Positions 27,189-34,415 of a stretch of DNA of 34,415 nt are shown piece by piece. Both the position numbers and the translations under genes were made by a program. The notes under the pieces are model-generated. The model was given only the letters and a program-made list of their open reading frames with translations. It ran no database searches and was not told the DNA's origin. Origin of the DNA: Pseudomonas inefficax (GTDB lineage Bacteria > Pseudomonadota > Gammaproteobacteria > Pseudomonadales > Pseudomonadaceae); the NCBI RefSeq assembly GCF_900277125.1, contig NZ_OPYN01000052.1:1-34415 (forward strand), written 5' to 3'. The first letter of the stretch is position 1. Each line of letters starts with the position of its first letter.

Positions 27189-28154
27189 TCAGCTGACCAC
27201 GCGGCGTGGCTGCCCGGCGAAGAAGGCCTGGGCGTTCTCGCTGAGCTGGCCGACGATGCGCTGGCGCGACTCCACCGCACCCCAGGCGCTGTGCGGGGTG
27301 ATGATCAGGCGCGGGACGCCGGGTTCGAGCAGCGCGTTGCCGTTGACCGGCGGCTCCACGCTCAGTACGTCGGTGGCGGCTCCGCCCAGGTGGCCACTGC
27401 GCAGGGCGTCGGCCAGCGCTTGCTCGTCGATCAGGCCACCGCGGGCAGTGTTGACCACCAGCGCGTTGGGCTTGAGCAGGGCCAGCTCGCGTGCCCCGAG
27501 CATGTGTCGGGTGTGCTCGTTCAGCGGGCAGTGCAGGGTCAGGGCGTCGACTTGCGGCAGCAATTCGTCCAGTGGCAACCGGTCGGCCCGTTCCGGGCGG
27601 CCTGGGATCTGCCCGCTCAGCACGCGCATGCCAAAGGCCTCGGCTAGCCTCGCCACCGCGCCGCCCAGTTCACCATGGCCCAGCAGGCCAAGGGTCTTGC
27701 CTTCCAGTTCGACGATGGGGAAGTCCAGCAGGCAGAACTGGCTGGCCTTGGCCCATTTGCCATCGGCTACCGCCTGGTTGTAGTCGCACAGGCGGGTGGC
27801 CAGGGCCAGCAGCAGGGCGAGGGTGTGCTGGGCGACGGACGGGGTACCGTAGCCCTGGCAGTTGCACACGGTGATGCCCTGGGCGCGCGCTGCCGCCAGG
27901 TCGACATTGTTGGTGCCGGTGGCGGCCACCAGGATCAGCTTCAGTTGTGGGTTGGCGGCCAGGGACGCGGCGTCGAGCATGACCTTGTTGCTGACGACCG
28001 CCAACGCGCCCTGCAGGCGTTCGGCGACCTGCTCCGGGCGGGTGGCGGCGAACAGTTCGAACTCGTCGAACTGCTGCTTCAAGGGCGAGAGGTCGAGATC
28101 GCCCAGGTCCAGGGACTGGTGATCGAGAAACACGGCGCGACGCGGGCTGGGCAT
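27189..28154 (-). CDS. hprA: D-2-hydroxyacid dehydrogenase, probable glycerate dehydrogenase
   Basis: The family reversibly reduces 2-ketoacids such as hydroxypyruvate or glyoxylate with NAD(P)H. The 321 residues contain GHGELG (159-164) for the cofactor and the catalytic trio R238 (NTARGG), E267 (SVEPP) and H288 (PHSAW). GGAGG five bases before the ATG at 28154 fixes the start; an upstream in-frame opening passes through a REPIN and is rejected. Exact substrate is inferred. Confidence 0.85.
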   Translation of the reverse strand: MPSPRRAVFLDHQSLDLGDLDLSPLKQQFDEFELFAATRPEQVAERLQGALAVVSNKVMLDAASLAANPQLKLILVAATGTNNVDLAAARAQGITVCNCQGYGTPSVAQHTLALLLALATRLCDYNQAVADGKWAKASQFCLLDFPIVELEGKTLGLLGHGELGGAVARLAEAFGMRVLSGQIPGRPERADRLPLDELLPQVDALTLHCPLNEHTRHMLGARELALLKPNALVVNTARGGLIDEQALADALRSGHLGGAATDVLSVEPPVNGNALLEPGVPRLIITPHSAWGAVESRQRIVGQLSENAQAFFAGQPRRVVS

Positions 28155-28185
28155 GAAGGCCTCCGGGGATGGGTATCGGTGTCGT

Positions 28186-28260
28186 GGCCATTCGCGGGCA
28201 CGCCCGCTCCCACAGGTAGGGTGGGGGCCTGTGGGAGCGGGCGTGCCCGCGAAAGGGCCT
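28186..28260. repeat. REPIN in the hprA to acyl-CoA ligase divergent region
   Basis: Facing REP units at 28186-28217 and 28228-28259 with a short GC spacer. It is unusual among the REPINs here in lying between divergent genes, upstream of hprA, rather than after gene ends. Confidence 0.9.
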
Positions 28261-28442
28261 TTGGCTCCAGCACAAATCCTGAAGCTTTCGGCGCAGTGTC
28301 TAGCCCGCGGTCGCCGCCCGTCAACGCCCGCCACTCATACCTTCGCCATGCAAATCATTCCTTCGGCTGATTTAGCCGTCACATTGGCGAACTACAGTAG
28401 TTCCCAGACTTGTCCGGCCCGCTTTTCAGAAAAGGGATACCC

Positions 28443-30125
28443 ATGTTGCAGACCCGCATCATCAAGCCCGCCGAGGGCGCCTACGCCTACCCCCTGCTGA
28501 TCAAGCGCCTGCTGATGTCTGGCAGCCGCTATGAAAAGACCCGCGAAATCGTCTACCGCGACCAGTTGCGGCTGACCTATCCCCAGCTCAACGAGCGCAT
28601 CGCGCGCCTGGCCAACGTGCTGACCGAAGCCGGGGTAAAGGCTGGTGACACCGTGGCGGTGATGGACTGGGACAGCCACCGCTACCTGGAATGCATGTTC
28701 GCCATCCCGATGATCGGCGCGGTGGTGCACACCATCAACGTGCGCCTGTCGCCTGAGCAGATTCTCTACACCATGAACCACGCCGAAGACCGCGTGGTGC
28801 TGGTCAACAGCGATTTCGTCGGCTTGTACCAGGCCATTGCCGGGCAATTGACCACCGTCGACAAGACCCTGCTGCTCACCGACGGCCCGGACAAGACAGC
28901 CGAGTTGCCCAACCTGGTGGGCGAGTACGAGCAACTGCTGGCCGCTGCCAGTCCGCGTTACGACTTCCCGGACTTCGACGAGAACTCGGTGGCCACCACC
29001 TTCTACACCACCGGCACCACCGGCAACCCCAAGGGGGTGTACTTCACCCACCGGCAACTGGTGCTGCATACCCTGGCCGAAGCTTCGGTGACCGGCAGCA
29101 TCGACAGCGTGCGCCTGCTGGGCAGCAACGACGTGTACATGCCCATCACCCCGATGTTCCACGTGCACGCCTGGGGTATTCCCTACGCCGCCACCATGCT
29201 TGGCATGAAGCAGGTGTATCCGGGGCGCTACGAGCCGGACATGCTGATCAAGCTGTGGCGTGAGGAAAAGGTCACTTTCTCCCATTGCGTGCCGACCATC
29301 CTGCAGATGCTGCTCAACTGCCCGACTTCCCAAGGCCAGGACTTCGGCGGCTGGAAGATCATCATCGGCGGCAGCGCACTCAACCGCTCGTTGTATCAGG
29401 CAGCCCTGGCACGCGGCATCCAGCTGACTGCCGCGTATGGCATGTCCGAGACCTGCCCGCTTATTTCTGCCGCCCACCTGAACGACGAACTGCAGGCCGG
29501 CAGTGAGGATGAGCGCGTCACCTACCGTATCAAGGCTGGCGTGCCGGTGCCGCTGGTCGAGGCGGCCATCGTCGACGGCGACGGCAACTTCCTGCCTGCC
29601 GATGGTGAAACCCAGGGCGAGCTGGTGCTGCGTGCGCCGTGGTTGACCATGGGCTATTTCAAGGAGGCGGAAAAGAGCGAGGAGCTGTGGCAGGGTGGCT
29701 GGCTGCACACCGGTGATGTCGCCACCCTCGACGGCATGGGCTACATCGACATCCGCGACCGCATCAAGGATGTGATCAAGACCGGTGGCGAGTGGATTTC
29801 CTCGCTCGACCTCGAAGACCTGGTCAGCCGCCACCCGGCCGTGCGCGAAGTGGCGGTGGTGGGGGTGGCCGACCCGCAGTGGGGCGAGCGCCCGTTTGCC
29901 CTGCTGGTGGTGCGCGAAGGCCAGGTCATCGATGCCAAGGCGCTGAAGGAACACCTCAAGCCCTTCGTCGAGCAAGGGCACATCAACAAGTGGGCAATTC
30001 CAAGCCAGATCGCCGTTGTTACTGAAATTCCCAAGACCAGTGTCGGCAAGCTCGACAAGAAACGCATCCGCCAGGACATCGTCCAGTGGCAGGCCAGCAA
30101 CAGCGCATTCCTTTCCACGCTGTAA
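28443..30125 (+). CDS. Fatty acyl-CoA ligase (AMP-binding family)
   Basis: It activates fatty acids through acyl-AMP to acyl-CoA. The 560 residues carry the P-loop TTGTTGNPKG (189-198), YGMSET (332-337), the GWLHTGD motif (419-425) and a catalytic lysine in SVGKLDKK (K536). The ATG at 28443 follows AAAGGGAT and gives MLQTRIIKP; an earlier in-frame ATG lacks an SD. I recall the P. putida homologue being linked to medium-chain acid use (not checked). It is followed by the DUF1302/DUF1329 pair. Confidence 0.9.
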   Translation: MLQTRIIKPAEGAYAYPLLIKRLLMSGSRYEKTREIVYRDQLRLTYPQLNERIARLANVLTEAGVKAGDTVAVMDWDSHRYLECMFAIPMIGAVVHTINVRLSPEQILYTMNHAEDRVVLVNSDFVGLYQAIAGQLTTVDKTLLLTDGPDKTAELPNLVGEYEQLLAAASPRYDFPDFDENSVATTFYTTGTTGNPKGVYFTHRQLVLHTLAEASVTGSIDSVRLLGSNDVYMPITPMFHVHAWGIPYAATMLGMKQVYPGRYEPDMLIKLWREEKVTFSHCVPTILQMLLNCPTSQGQDFGGWKIIIGGSALNRSLYQAALARGIQLTAAYGMSETCPLISAAHLNDELQAGSEDERVTYRIKAGVPVPLVEAAIVDGDGNFLPADGETQGELVLRAPWLTMGYFKEAEKSEELWQGGWLHTGDVATLDGMGYIDIRDRIKDVIKTGGEWISSLDLEDLVSRHPAVREVAVVGVADPQWGERPFALLVVREGQVIDAKALKEHLKPFVEQGHINKWAIPSQIAVVTEIPKTSVGKLDKKRIRQDIVQWQASNSAFLSTL

Positions 30126-30457
30126 TCGCCATGCGGGTCGCGTACCGCAGCACGCGACCCGCATGCTAGAGGGGTTTGGCCTTGCCAAACGGCAGAAATA
30201 CGCCATCCTTTAGCACTGCCAGCGCGCAGCCTGGGCAACATTGCAGCGAGTTGGCCGCACGGAGCGCAAATCACACTTTAGAGGGATCAAGCGCCTGTGC
30301 CTTGCTGGCTATAGTCGGGGCCAGGGGATTTTCAGGAATGGGGGAAGGCGACATGCGCAAGCCGTGTCGCCGCGGGCGCAAGCCTGCAAACCGGTCGCTC
30401 GGGCCGTTCTTGAAAGGACTCACTGCCATAACAAAAAAAGTACATGGAGTAGCGTCG
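30126..30457. other. Gap between the acyl-CoA ligase and DUF1302 genes
   Basis: No gene is seen. A perfect 14-bp stem with an 8-base loop at 30130-30165 (ATGCGGGTCGCGT and complement, plus one C-G pair) begins four bases after the ligase stop and lacks a T-run. The DUF1302 promoter is probably within 30280-30330, where TATAGT (30309-30314) is a possible -10, but no good -35 pairs with it. Confidence 0.6.
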
Positions 30458-32329
30458 ATGAAATCTGCAAACCTGTTCTGGCGCCGGGCCAAGTTGCCCC
30501 TGGCCGTCAGCCTTGCTTCCACGCTCGCAAGTCCTGCTTTCGCTGTCAGCTTCAACATTGGTGAAATCGAAGGCCAGTTCGACTCGTCGCTCTCCATCGG
30601 CGCCAGCTGGTCGACGGCCAACCCCAACAAGAACCTGATCGGGGTGAACAACGGCGGCAAGGGCCTGTCGCAGACATCCGACGATGGCCACCTGAACTTC
30701 AAGAAGGGCGAAACCTTCTCGAAGATCTTCAAGGGCATCCATGACCTGGAACTGAAGTACGGCGACACCGGCGTGTTCGTCCGTGGCAAGTACTGGTATG
30801 ACTTCGAACTGAAGGACGAAGGCCGCGAGTTCAAGGACATCAGTGACTCCAACCGCAAGGAAGGCGCCAAATCGTCCGGTGCCGAGCTGCTCGACGCATT
30901 CGTCTACCACAACTACTCCATCGGCGATCAGCCAGGCTCGGTGCGCCTGGGCAAGCAGGTGGTGAGCTGGGGTGAAAGTACCTTCATCGGTGGCGGCATC
31001 AACTCGATCAACCCGATCGACGTGTCGGCGTTTCGCCGCCCGGGGGCCGAGATCAAGGAAGGCCTGATTCCGGTCAACATGTTCTACGTTTCGCAGAGCC
31101 TGACCGATAACCTGTCGGCGGAGGCGTTCTACCAGATCGAATGGGACCAGACGGTCGTCGACAACTGCGGCACGTTCTTCTCTCAGCCGGACATCATTGC
31201 CGACGGCTGTACCGACAACCTGCGCGTGTTGTCCAGCGGACGAACCCTGGGGCAACTACCGCCTGCCGTGCAGGGGCTGCTCGCCGCCACCGGCGTCAAC
31301 TACAACGATGAAGGTGTGCTGGTGCGCCGTGGCGCCGACCGTGATGCGCGGGACAGCGGACAATTCGGCGTTGCGTTCCGCTATATGTTCGAGCCGTTGG
31401 ACACCGAATTCGGCGCGTACTTCATGAACTACCACAGCCGAGCACCGATCTTCAGTGCTACAGGTGCTTCGCAGGCGGTGTTCGACAGGGTCGCCGCGCT
31501 GCCAGCACGTTTGCGTCCACTGATCGTTGCGGGTAACTCGGAGTACTTCGTCGAGTATCCAGAAGACATCCGCCTGTACGGCTTGAGCTTCTCCACCACG
31601 CTGCCTACCGGTACCGCCTGGAGCGGTGAACTCAGCTATCGCCCCAACGCGCCGGTGCAGCTGAACTCTACCGATATTCTGTTCGCTGGTGTCACACCGC
31701 TGCCCGGGTTCAATGATGCGTCCGTGCTCAAGGGCACGGCGGGGCAGGACCTGCACGGCTACCGTCGCAAAGAAATCACCCAGTTCCAGACGACCTTCAC
31801 TCACTTCTTCGACCAGATCATGGGCGCCAGTCGCCTCACAGTGGTTGGTGAAGTCGGCGTTACCCATGTCGGTGGGCTGGAGAGTACCAGTAAGGCACGG
31901 TACGGCCGCGACCCGGTCTTCGGCCCTGGCGAACTGCCTAATGGCATGTGTACCGCGCTCAACCAGACCACCATCGACGGTTCTGGCCTCGGTAGCTCCA
32001 CCGCCAACCTGACCCGCAACTGCGAAAACGATGGTTTCACCACCACTACTTCATGGGGTTATCGCGCTCGCGCAATCTGGGACTACAACGACGTTTTCGC
32101 TGGGGTCAACCTGAAGCCGAGTGTGGCCTGGTCGCATGACGTTTCCGGCTATTCGCCGGGTCCTGGCGCCAACTTCGAGGAAGGCCGCAAGGCCGTCAGC
32201 CTGGGCCTCGATGCCGAGTACCAGAACACCTACACGGCTAGCCTGTCGTACACCAACTTCTTCGACGGCAAGTACACCACCGTGGATGACCGTGACTTCG
32301 TCGCGCTCAGCTTCGGCGTGAACTTCTAA
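30458..32329 (+). CDS. DUF1302 outer-membrane beta-barrel protein
   Basis: The 623-residue precursor has a signal peptide cut near residue 29 (AFA-V). The body is rich in alternating aromatic and glycine strands and ends in phenylalanine (SFGVNF), as expected of a BAM-inserted outer-membrane barrel. It belongs to DUF1302, whose members commonly precede DUF1329 genes. Function unknown; movement of hydrophobic compounds is suggested only by context. GGAG eight bases before ATG 30458 fixes the start. Confidence 0.87.
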   Translation: MKSANLFWRRAKLPLAVSLASTLASPAFAVSFNIGEIEGQFDSSLSIGASWSTANPNKNLIGVNNGGKGLSQTSDDGHLNFKKGETFSKIFKGIHDLELKYGDTGVFVRGKYWYDFELKDEGREFKDISDSNRKEGAKSSGAELLDAFVYHNYSIGDQPGSVRLGKQVVSWGESTFIGGGINSINPIDVSAFRRPGAEIKEGLIPVNMFYVSQSLTDNLSAEAFYQIEWDQTVVDNCGTFFSQPDIIADGCTDNLRVLSSGRTLGQLPPAVQGLLAATGVNYNDEGVLVRRGADRDARDSGQFGVAFRYMFEPLDTEFGAYFMNYHSRAPIFSATGASQAVFDRVAALPARLRPLIVAGNSEYFVEYPEDIRLYGLSFSTTLPTGTAWSGELSYRPNAPVQLNSTDILFAGVTPLPGFNDASVLKGTAGQDLHGYRRKEITQFQTTFTHFFDQIMGASRLTVVGEVGVTHVGGLESTSKARYGRDPVFGPGELPNGMCTALNQTTIDGSGLGSSTANLTRNCENDGFTTTTSWGYRARAIWDYNDVFAGVNLKPSVAWSHDVSGYSPGPGANFEEGRKAVSLGLDAEYQNTYTASLSYTNFFDGKYTTVDDRDFVALSFGVNF

Positions 32330-32354
32330 GCATACAGATCCAGGACGACACGAC

Positions 32355-33719
32355 ATGAACAAGACCAGAAGTCTGCTGCAAGCCGGTGTGCTGGGCCTGT
32401 CCCTGCTGGCGACCAGCGTCATGGCTGCAGTATCCGCCGACGAGGCGGCCAAGCTGGGGAGTACCCTGACCCCGATGGGCGCCGAAAAGGCCGGCAACGC
32501 CGATGGCTCGATCGGCCCGTGGGAGCCGCTGTCGAAGAGCGCGGGCAGCGCCGACGCCAAGGGTTTCCTGCCCGACCCGTACGGCAGTGACAAGCCGCTG
32601 TTCACCATCACCGCGCAGAACGCTGACCAGTACAAGGACAAGCTCTCGCCAGGCCAGCTGGCGATGCTCAAGCGCTACCCGGACACCTTCAAGATTCCGG
32701 TATTCAAGACCCATCGTGGCTCCACGGTGCCGGCCGACGTGTTCGCCGCCATCAAGGAGAACGCCACCAAGACCGCCCTGGTCGAAGGCGGCAACGGCCT
32801 GAGCAACTTCCGCACGGCTGTACCGTTCCCGATCCCCAAAAGCGGCCTGGAGGTGATCTGGAACCACATCACCCGCTACCGGGGCGGCAGCGTCAGCCGC
32901 CTGGTGACCCAGGCCACGCCGCAGCAGAACGGCTCCTTCAACCCTGTGTACTTCTCCGACCAGTTCGTCTTCCGCGACAAGATGAAGGATTACGACCCGA
33001 ACAACCCGGGCAACATCCTGTTCTACTTCAAGCAGGAAGTGACCGCGCCTGCGCGCCTGGCCGGTACCGTGCTGCTGGTGCACGAAACCCTCGACCAAGT
33101 GAAGGAACCGCGCAAGGCGTGGATCTACAACGCCGGCCAGCGCCGCGTGCGCCAGGCACCGCAAGTGTCGTACGACGGCCCTGGCACCGCCGCCGACGGT
33201 TTGCGCACCTCGGACAACCTGGACATGTTCAACGGTGCGCCAGACCGCTACGACTGGAAGCTGGAAGGCAAGAAGGAGATGTACATCGCTTCCAACGCCT
33301 TCAAGCTCGACGACCCCAAGCTCAAGTACACCGACATCATCAAGGCCGGGCACATCAACCAGGACCTTTCCCGTTACGAGCTGCGCCGCGTATGGCACGT
33401 GGTCGCGACCCTCAAGCCGGGCCAGCGGCACATCTATGCCAAGCGTGACTTCTACATCGACGAGGACACCTGGCAGGCTGCGGTGATCGACCAGTACGAC
33501 GGCCGTGGCCAGCTGTGGCGGGTGTCCGAGGCACATGCCCAGCCGTACTACAACGTGGAAGTGCCGTGGTACACCCTGGAGACTATCTACGACCTGCAGT
33601 CGGGCCGTTACCTGGCCCTGGGCATGAAGAACGAAGAGAAGCGCGCCTACGACTTCGGTTTCAGCGCCAGCAAGGCTGACTTCCAGCCAGCGGCACTGCG
33701 CCAGTCGGGTATTCGTTGA
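32355..33719 (+). CDS. DUF1329 secreted protein, LolA/LolB-like fold family
   Basis: The 454-residue precursor has a signal peptide ending near VMA-A (residue 24), with no lipobox, so it should be periplasmic. DUF1329 proteins are thought to have a lipoprotein-carrier (LolA/LolB) type fold. It starts 25 bases after the DUF1302 stop with an SD (AGGACGACACG) and ends at a strong terminator, so the two genes form an operon. A lipid or hydrophobic substrate shuttle is inference. Confidence 0.88.
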   Translation: MNKTRSLLQAGVLGLSLLATSVMAAVSADEAAKLGSTLTPMGAEKAGNADGSIGPWEPLSKSAGSADAKGFLPDPYGSDKPLFTITAQNADQYKDKLSPGQLAMLKRYPDTFKIPVFKTHRGSTVPADVFAAIKENATKTALVEGGNGLSNFRTAVPFPIPKSGLEVIWNHITRYRGGSVSRLVTQATPQQNGSFNPVYFSDQFVFRDKMKDYDPNNPGNILFYFKQEVTAPARLAGTVLLVHETLDQVKEPRKAWIYNAGQRRVRQAPQVSYDGPGTAADGLRTSDNLDMFNGAPDRYDWKLEGKKEMYIASNAFKLDDPKLKYTDIIKAGHINQDLSRYELRRVWHVVATLKPGQRHIYAKRDFYIDEDTWQAAVIDQYDGRGQLWRVSEAHAQPYYNVEVPWYTLETIYDLQSGRYLALGMKNEEKRAYDFGFSASKADFQPAALRQSGIR

Positions 33720-33753
33720 TCTGAAAACAAGCCTCACCGTGTTATCCCCAGAG

Positions 33754-33780
33754 CGCCCCGGCTTGTCCGGGGCGTTTCTA
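33754..33780 (+). terminator. Intrinsic terminator after the DUF1329 gene
   Basis: An eight-bp stem CGCCCCGG/CCGGGGCG with a CTTGT loop is followed by TTTCTATTT, 34 bases after the stop. Confidence 0.92.
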
Positions 33781-33789
33781 TTTCCTGTT

Positions 33790-34055
33790 CCGGCCCCTTC
33801 GCGGGCGCGCCCGCTCCCACAGGGATCGCGCCAGCCTTTAGAAATTGAGCAAGACAGTTGCTCCCACAGGTACAGCGCGAACCCCAGGCCTGCGCCAATC
33901 CCATGTGGGAGCGGGCAAGCCCGCGAAGCAAGCGACACGGTGCATGGCACCGGCTGCGCCGGTGTTCGCGGCTAAAGCCGCTCCCACAGGTACAGCGCGA
34001 GCCCAAGGCCTGCTTCAATCCCATGTGGGAGCGGGTTCACCCGCGAAGAGGCCGG
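33790..34055. repeat. Tandem REP array
   Basis: At least four REP units: 33790-33823, a pair at 33860-33928, a degenerate unit near 33960-33990, and one ending at 34055. The 69-bp block 33860-33928 recurs at 33980-34048 with about eight differences, a 120-bp period. Together with 34056-34241, which I can only read as the leader of the following gene, it fills a 522-base gap. Confidence 0.85.
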
Positions 34056-34241
34056 AGCAGGCAATCAATCTGGTGAATACCTCAGCAAACCCCCGCCGCA
34101 GCCCTTGTCTGTCAGTCATGTTGCTTTTTGTCGCAGTCTTTTCCTCGGTAATCGCGCCCTTTACCTTCAAATTCGCAGCGTTACCCGCTAGTCTCGCAAG
34201 CATCCATACCGCCGTAGTCTTCCAACCAGAACGAGCCGGCC

Positions 34242-34415
34242 ATGACAGATCTGTCCCGTACGCATGGATTCGCCAGCCAGGCTCTGGGCTTCCTGGACGG
34301 GCTTTTCTTCCGGCCCCCCCTGCCGGACGGCCATCTGCCCCGCCTGCGCCTGTGCCATCGGCTGCAAGCCGGCCTTGGCGGGCGGCTGTTGCTGGTCAAT
34401 GCCCCGGCGGGTTTC
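34242..34415 (+). CDS. MalT/LuxR-type (LAL) regulator, N-terminal fragment
   Basis: Fifty-eight codons run from ATG 34242 to the window edge. The residues FFRPPLPDGHLPRLRLCHRL and LLLVNAPAGF match the start of MalT-type ATPase regulators, whose P-loop GKS/T would follow immediately. The rest, including the LuxR helix-turn-helix, is beyond the window. Position after DUF1302/DUF1329 suggests it may control them. Confidence 0.75.
   Translation, partial: MTDLSRTHGFASQALGFLDGLFFRPPLPDGHLPRLRLCHRLQAGLGGRLLLVNAPAGF

Noticed and set aside
28392..30206. 604-codon minus-strand frame opposite the acyl-CoA ligase
   Set aside because: Antisense shadow caused by high GC; the plus strand has all motifs of the AMP-binding family.

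Overview
The window looks like a chromosomal segment of a Pseudomonas putida-group gammaproteobacterium. The coding sequence is GC-rich, the gene order hemA-prfA-prmC-moeB-murI is the Pseudomonas one, and almost every operon boundary carries the ~35-bp REP/REPIN palindromes typical of P. putida (core of the type TTCGCGGG...CCCGC...CCCACAGG). From memory the order matches the PP_0732 to PP_0767 stretch of strain KT2440; this was not checked against a database.

Layout. Bases 1-731 hold no credible gene: a 66-bp inverted repeat flanks a 7-bp tandem array, followed by palindromes and a 6-bp array, then the hemA promoter region. Bases 732-5457 are a tightly overlapping operon (hemA, prfA, prmC, moeB, murI) joining haem synthesis, translation termination, cofactor sulfuration and cell-wall precursor supply; a pagL-type lipid A deacylase follows. 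Bases 6543-11608 on the minus strand form a probable light/stress cluster: an FAD amine-oxidase-like protein, a DUF523-YbgA fusion, a MerR/LitR-like regulator, a photolyase and a degenerate SDR. The last four genes overlap, and matched direct repeats lie upstream of the first two. A TIGR01777 epimerase and hemH run divergently.

Bases 13832-16463 carry base salvage (uraA-upp divergent from hpt), then a WbuC cupin and two small proteins. mqo (minus) follows, with a 600-bp gap behind it. Bases 20241-25133 hold small conserved genes, a YajG lipoprotein, an acyltransferase with an unusual active-site spacing, a CPXCG/DUF2007 pair, an SRAP (HMCES/YedK-type) protein with two active-site substitutions, and an M48 lipoprotein protease. 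Bases 25284-26135 hold a GDT1/UPF0016 cation exporter preceded by a yybP-ykoY manganese riboswitch. rsmC and hprA follow on the minus strand. The right end has an acyl-CoA ligase, a DUF1302/DUF1329 envelope pair, a REP array, and the first 58 codons of a MalT/LuxR-type regulator cut by the window edge.

Most of the window is conserved core genome. The points most worth following are the paired operators and unusual gene content of the photolyase cluster, the reciprocal Asn/His exchange in the SRAP protein, the mutually exclusive stems of the manganese riboswitch, the DUF1302/DUF1329 pair, and the composite repeat at the left end.
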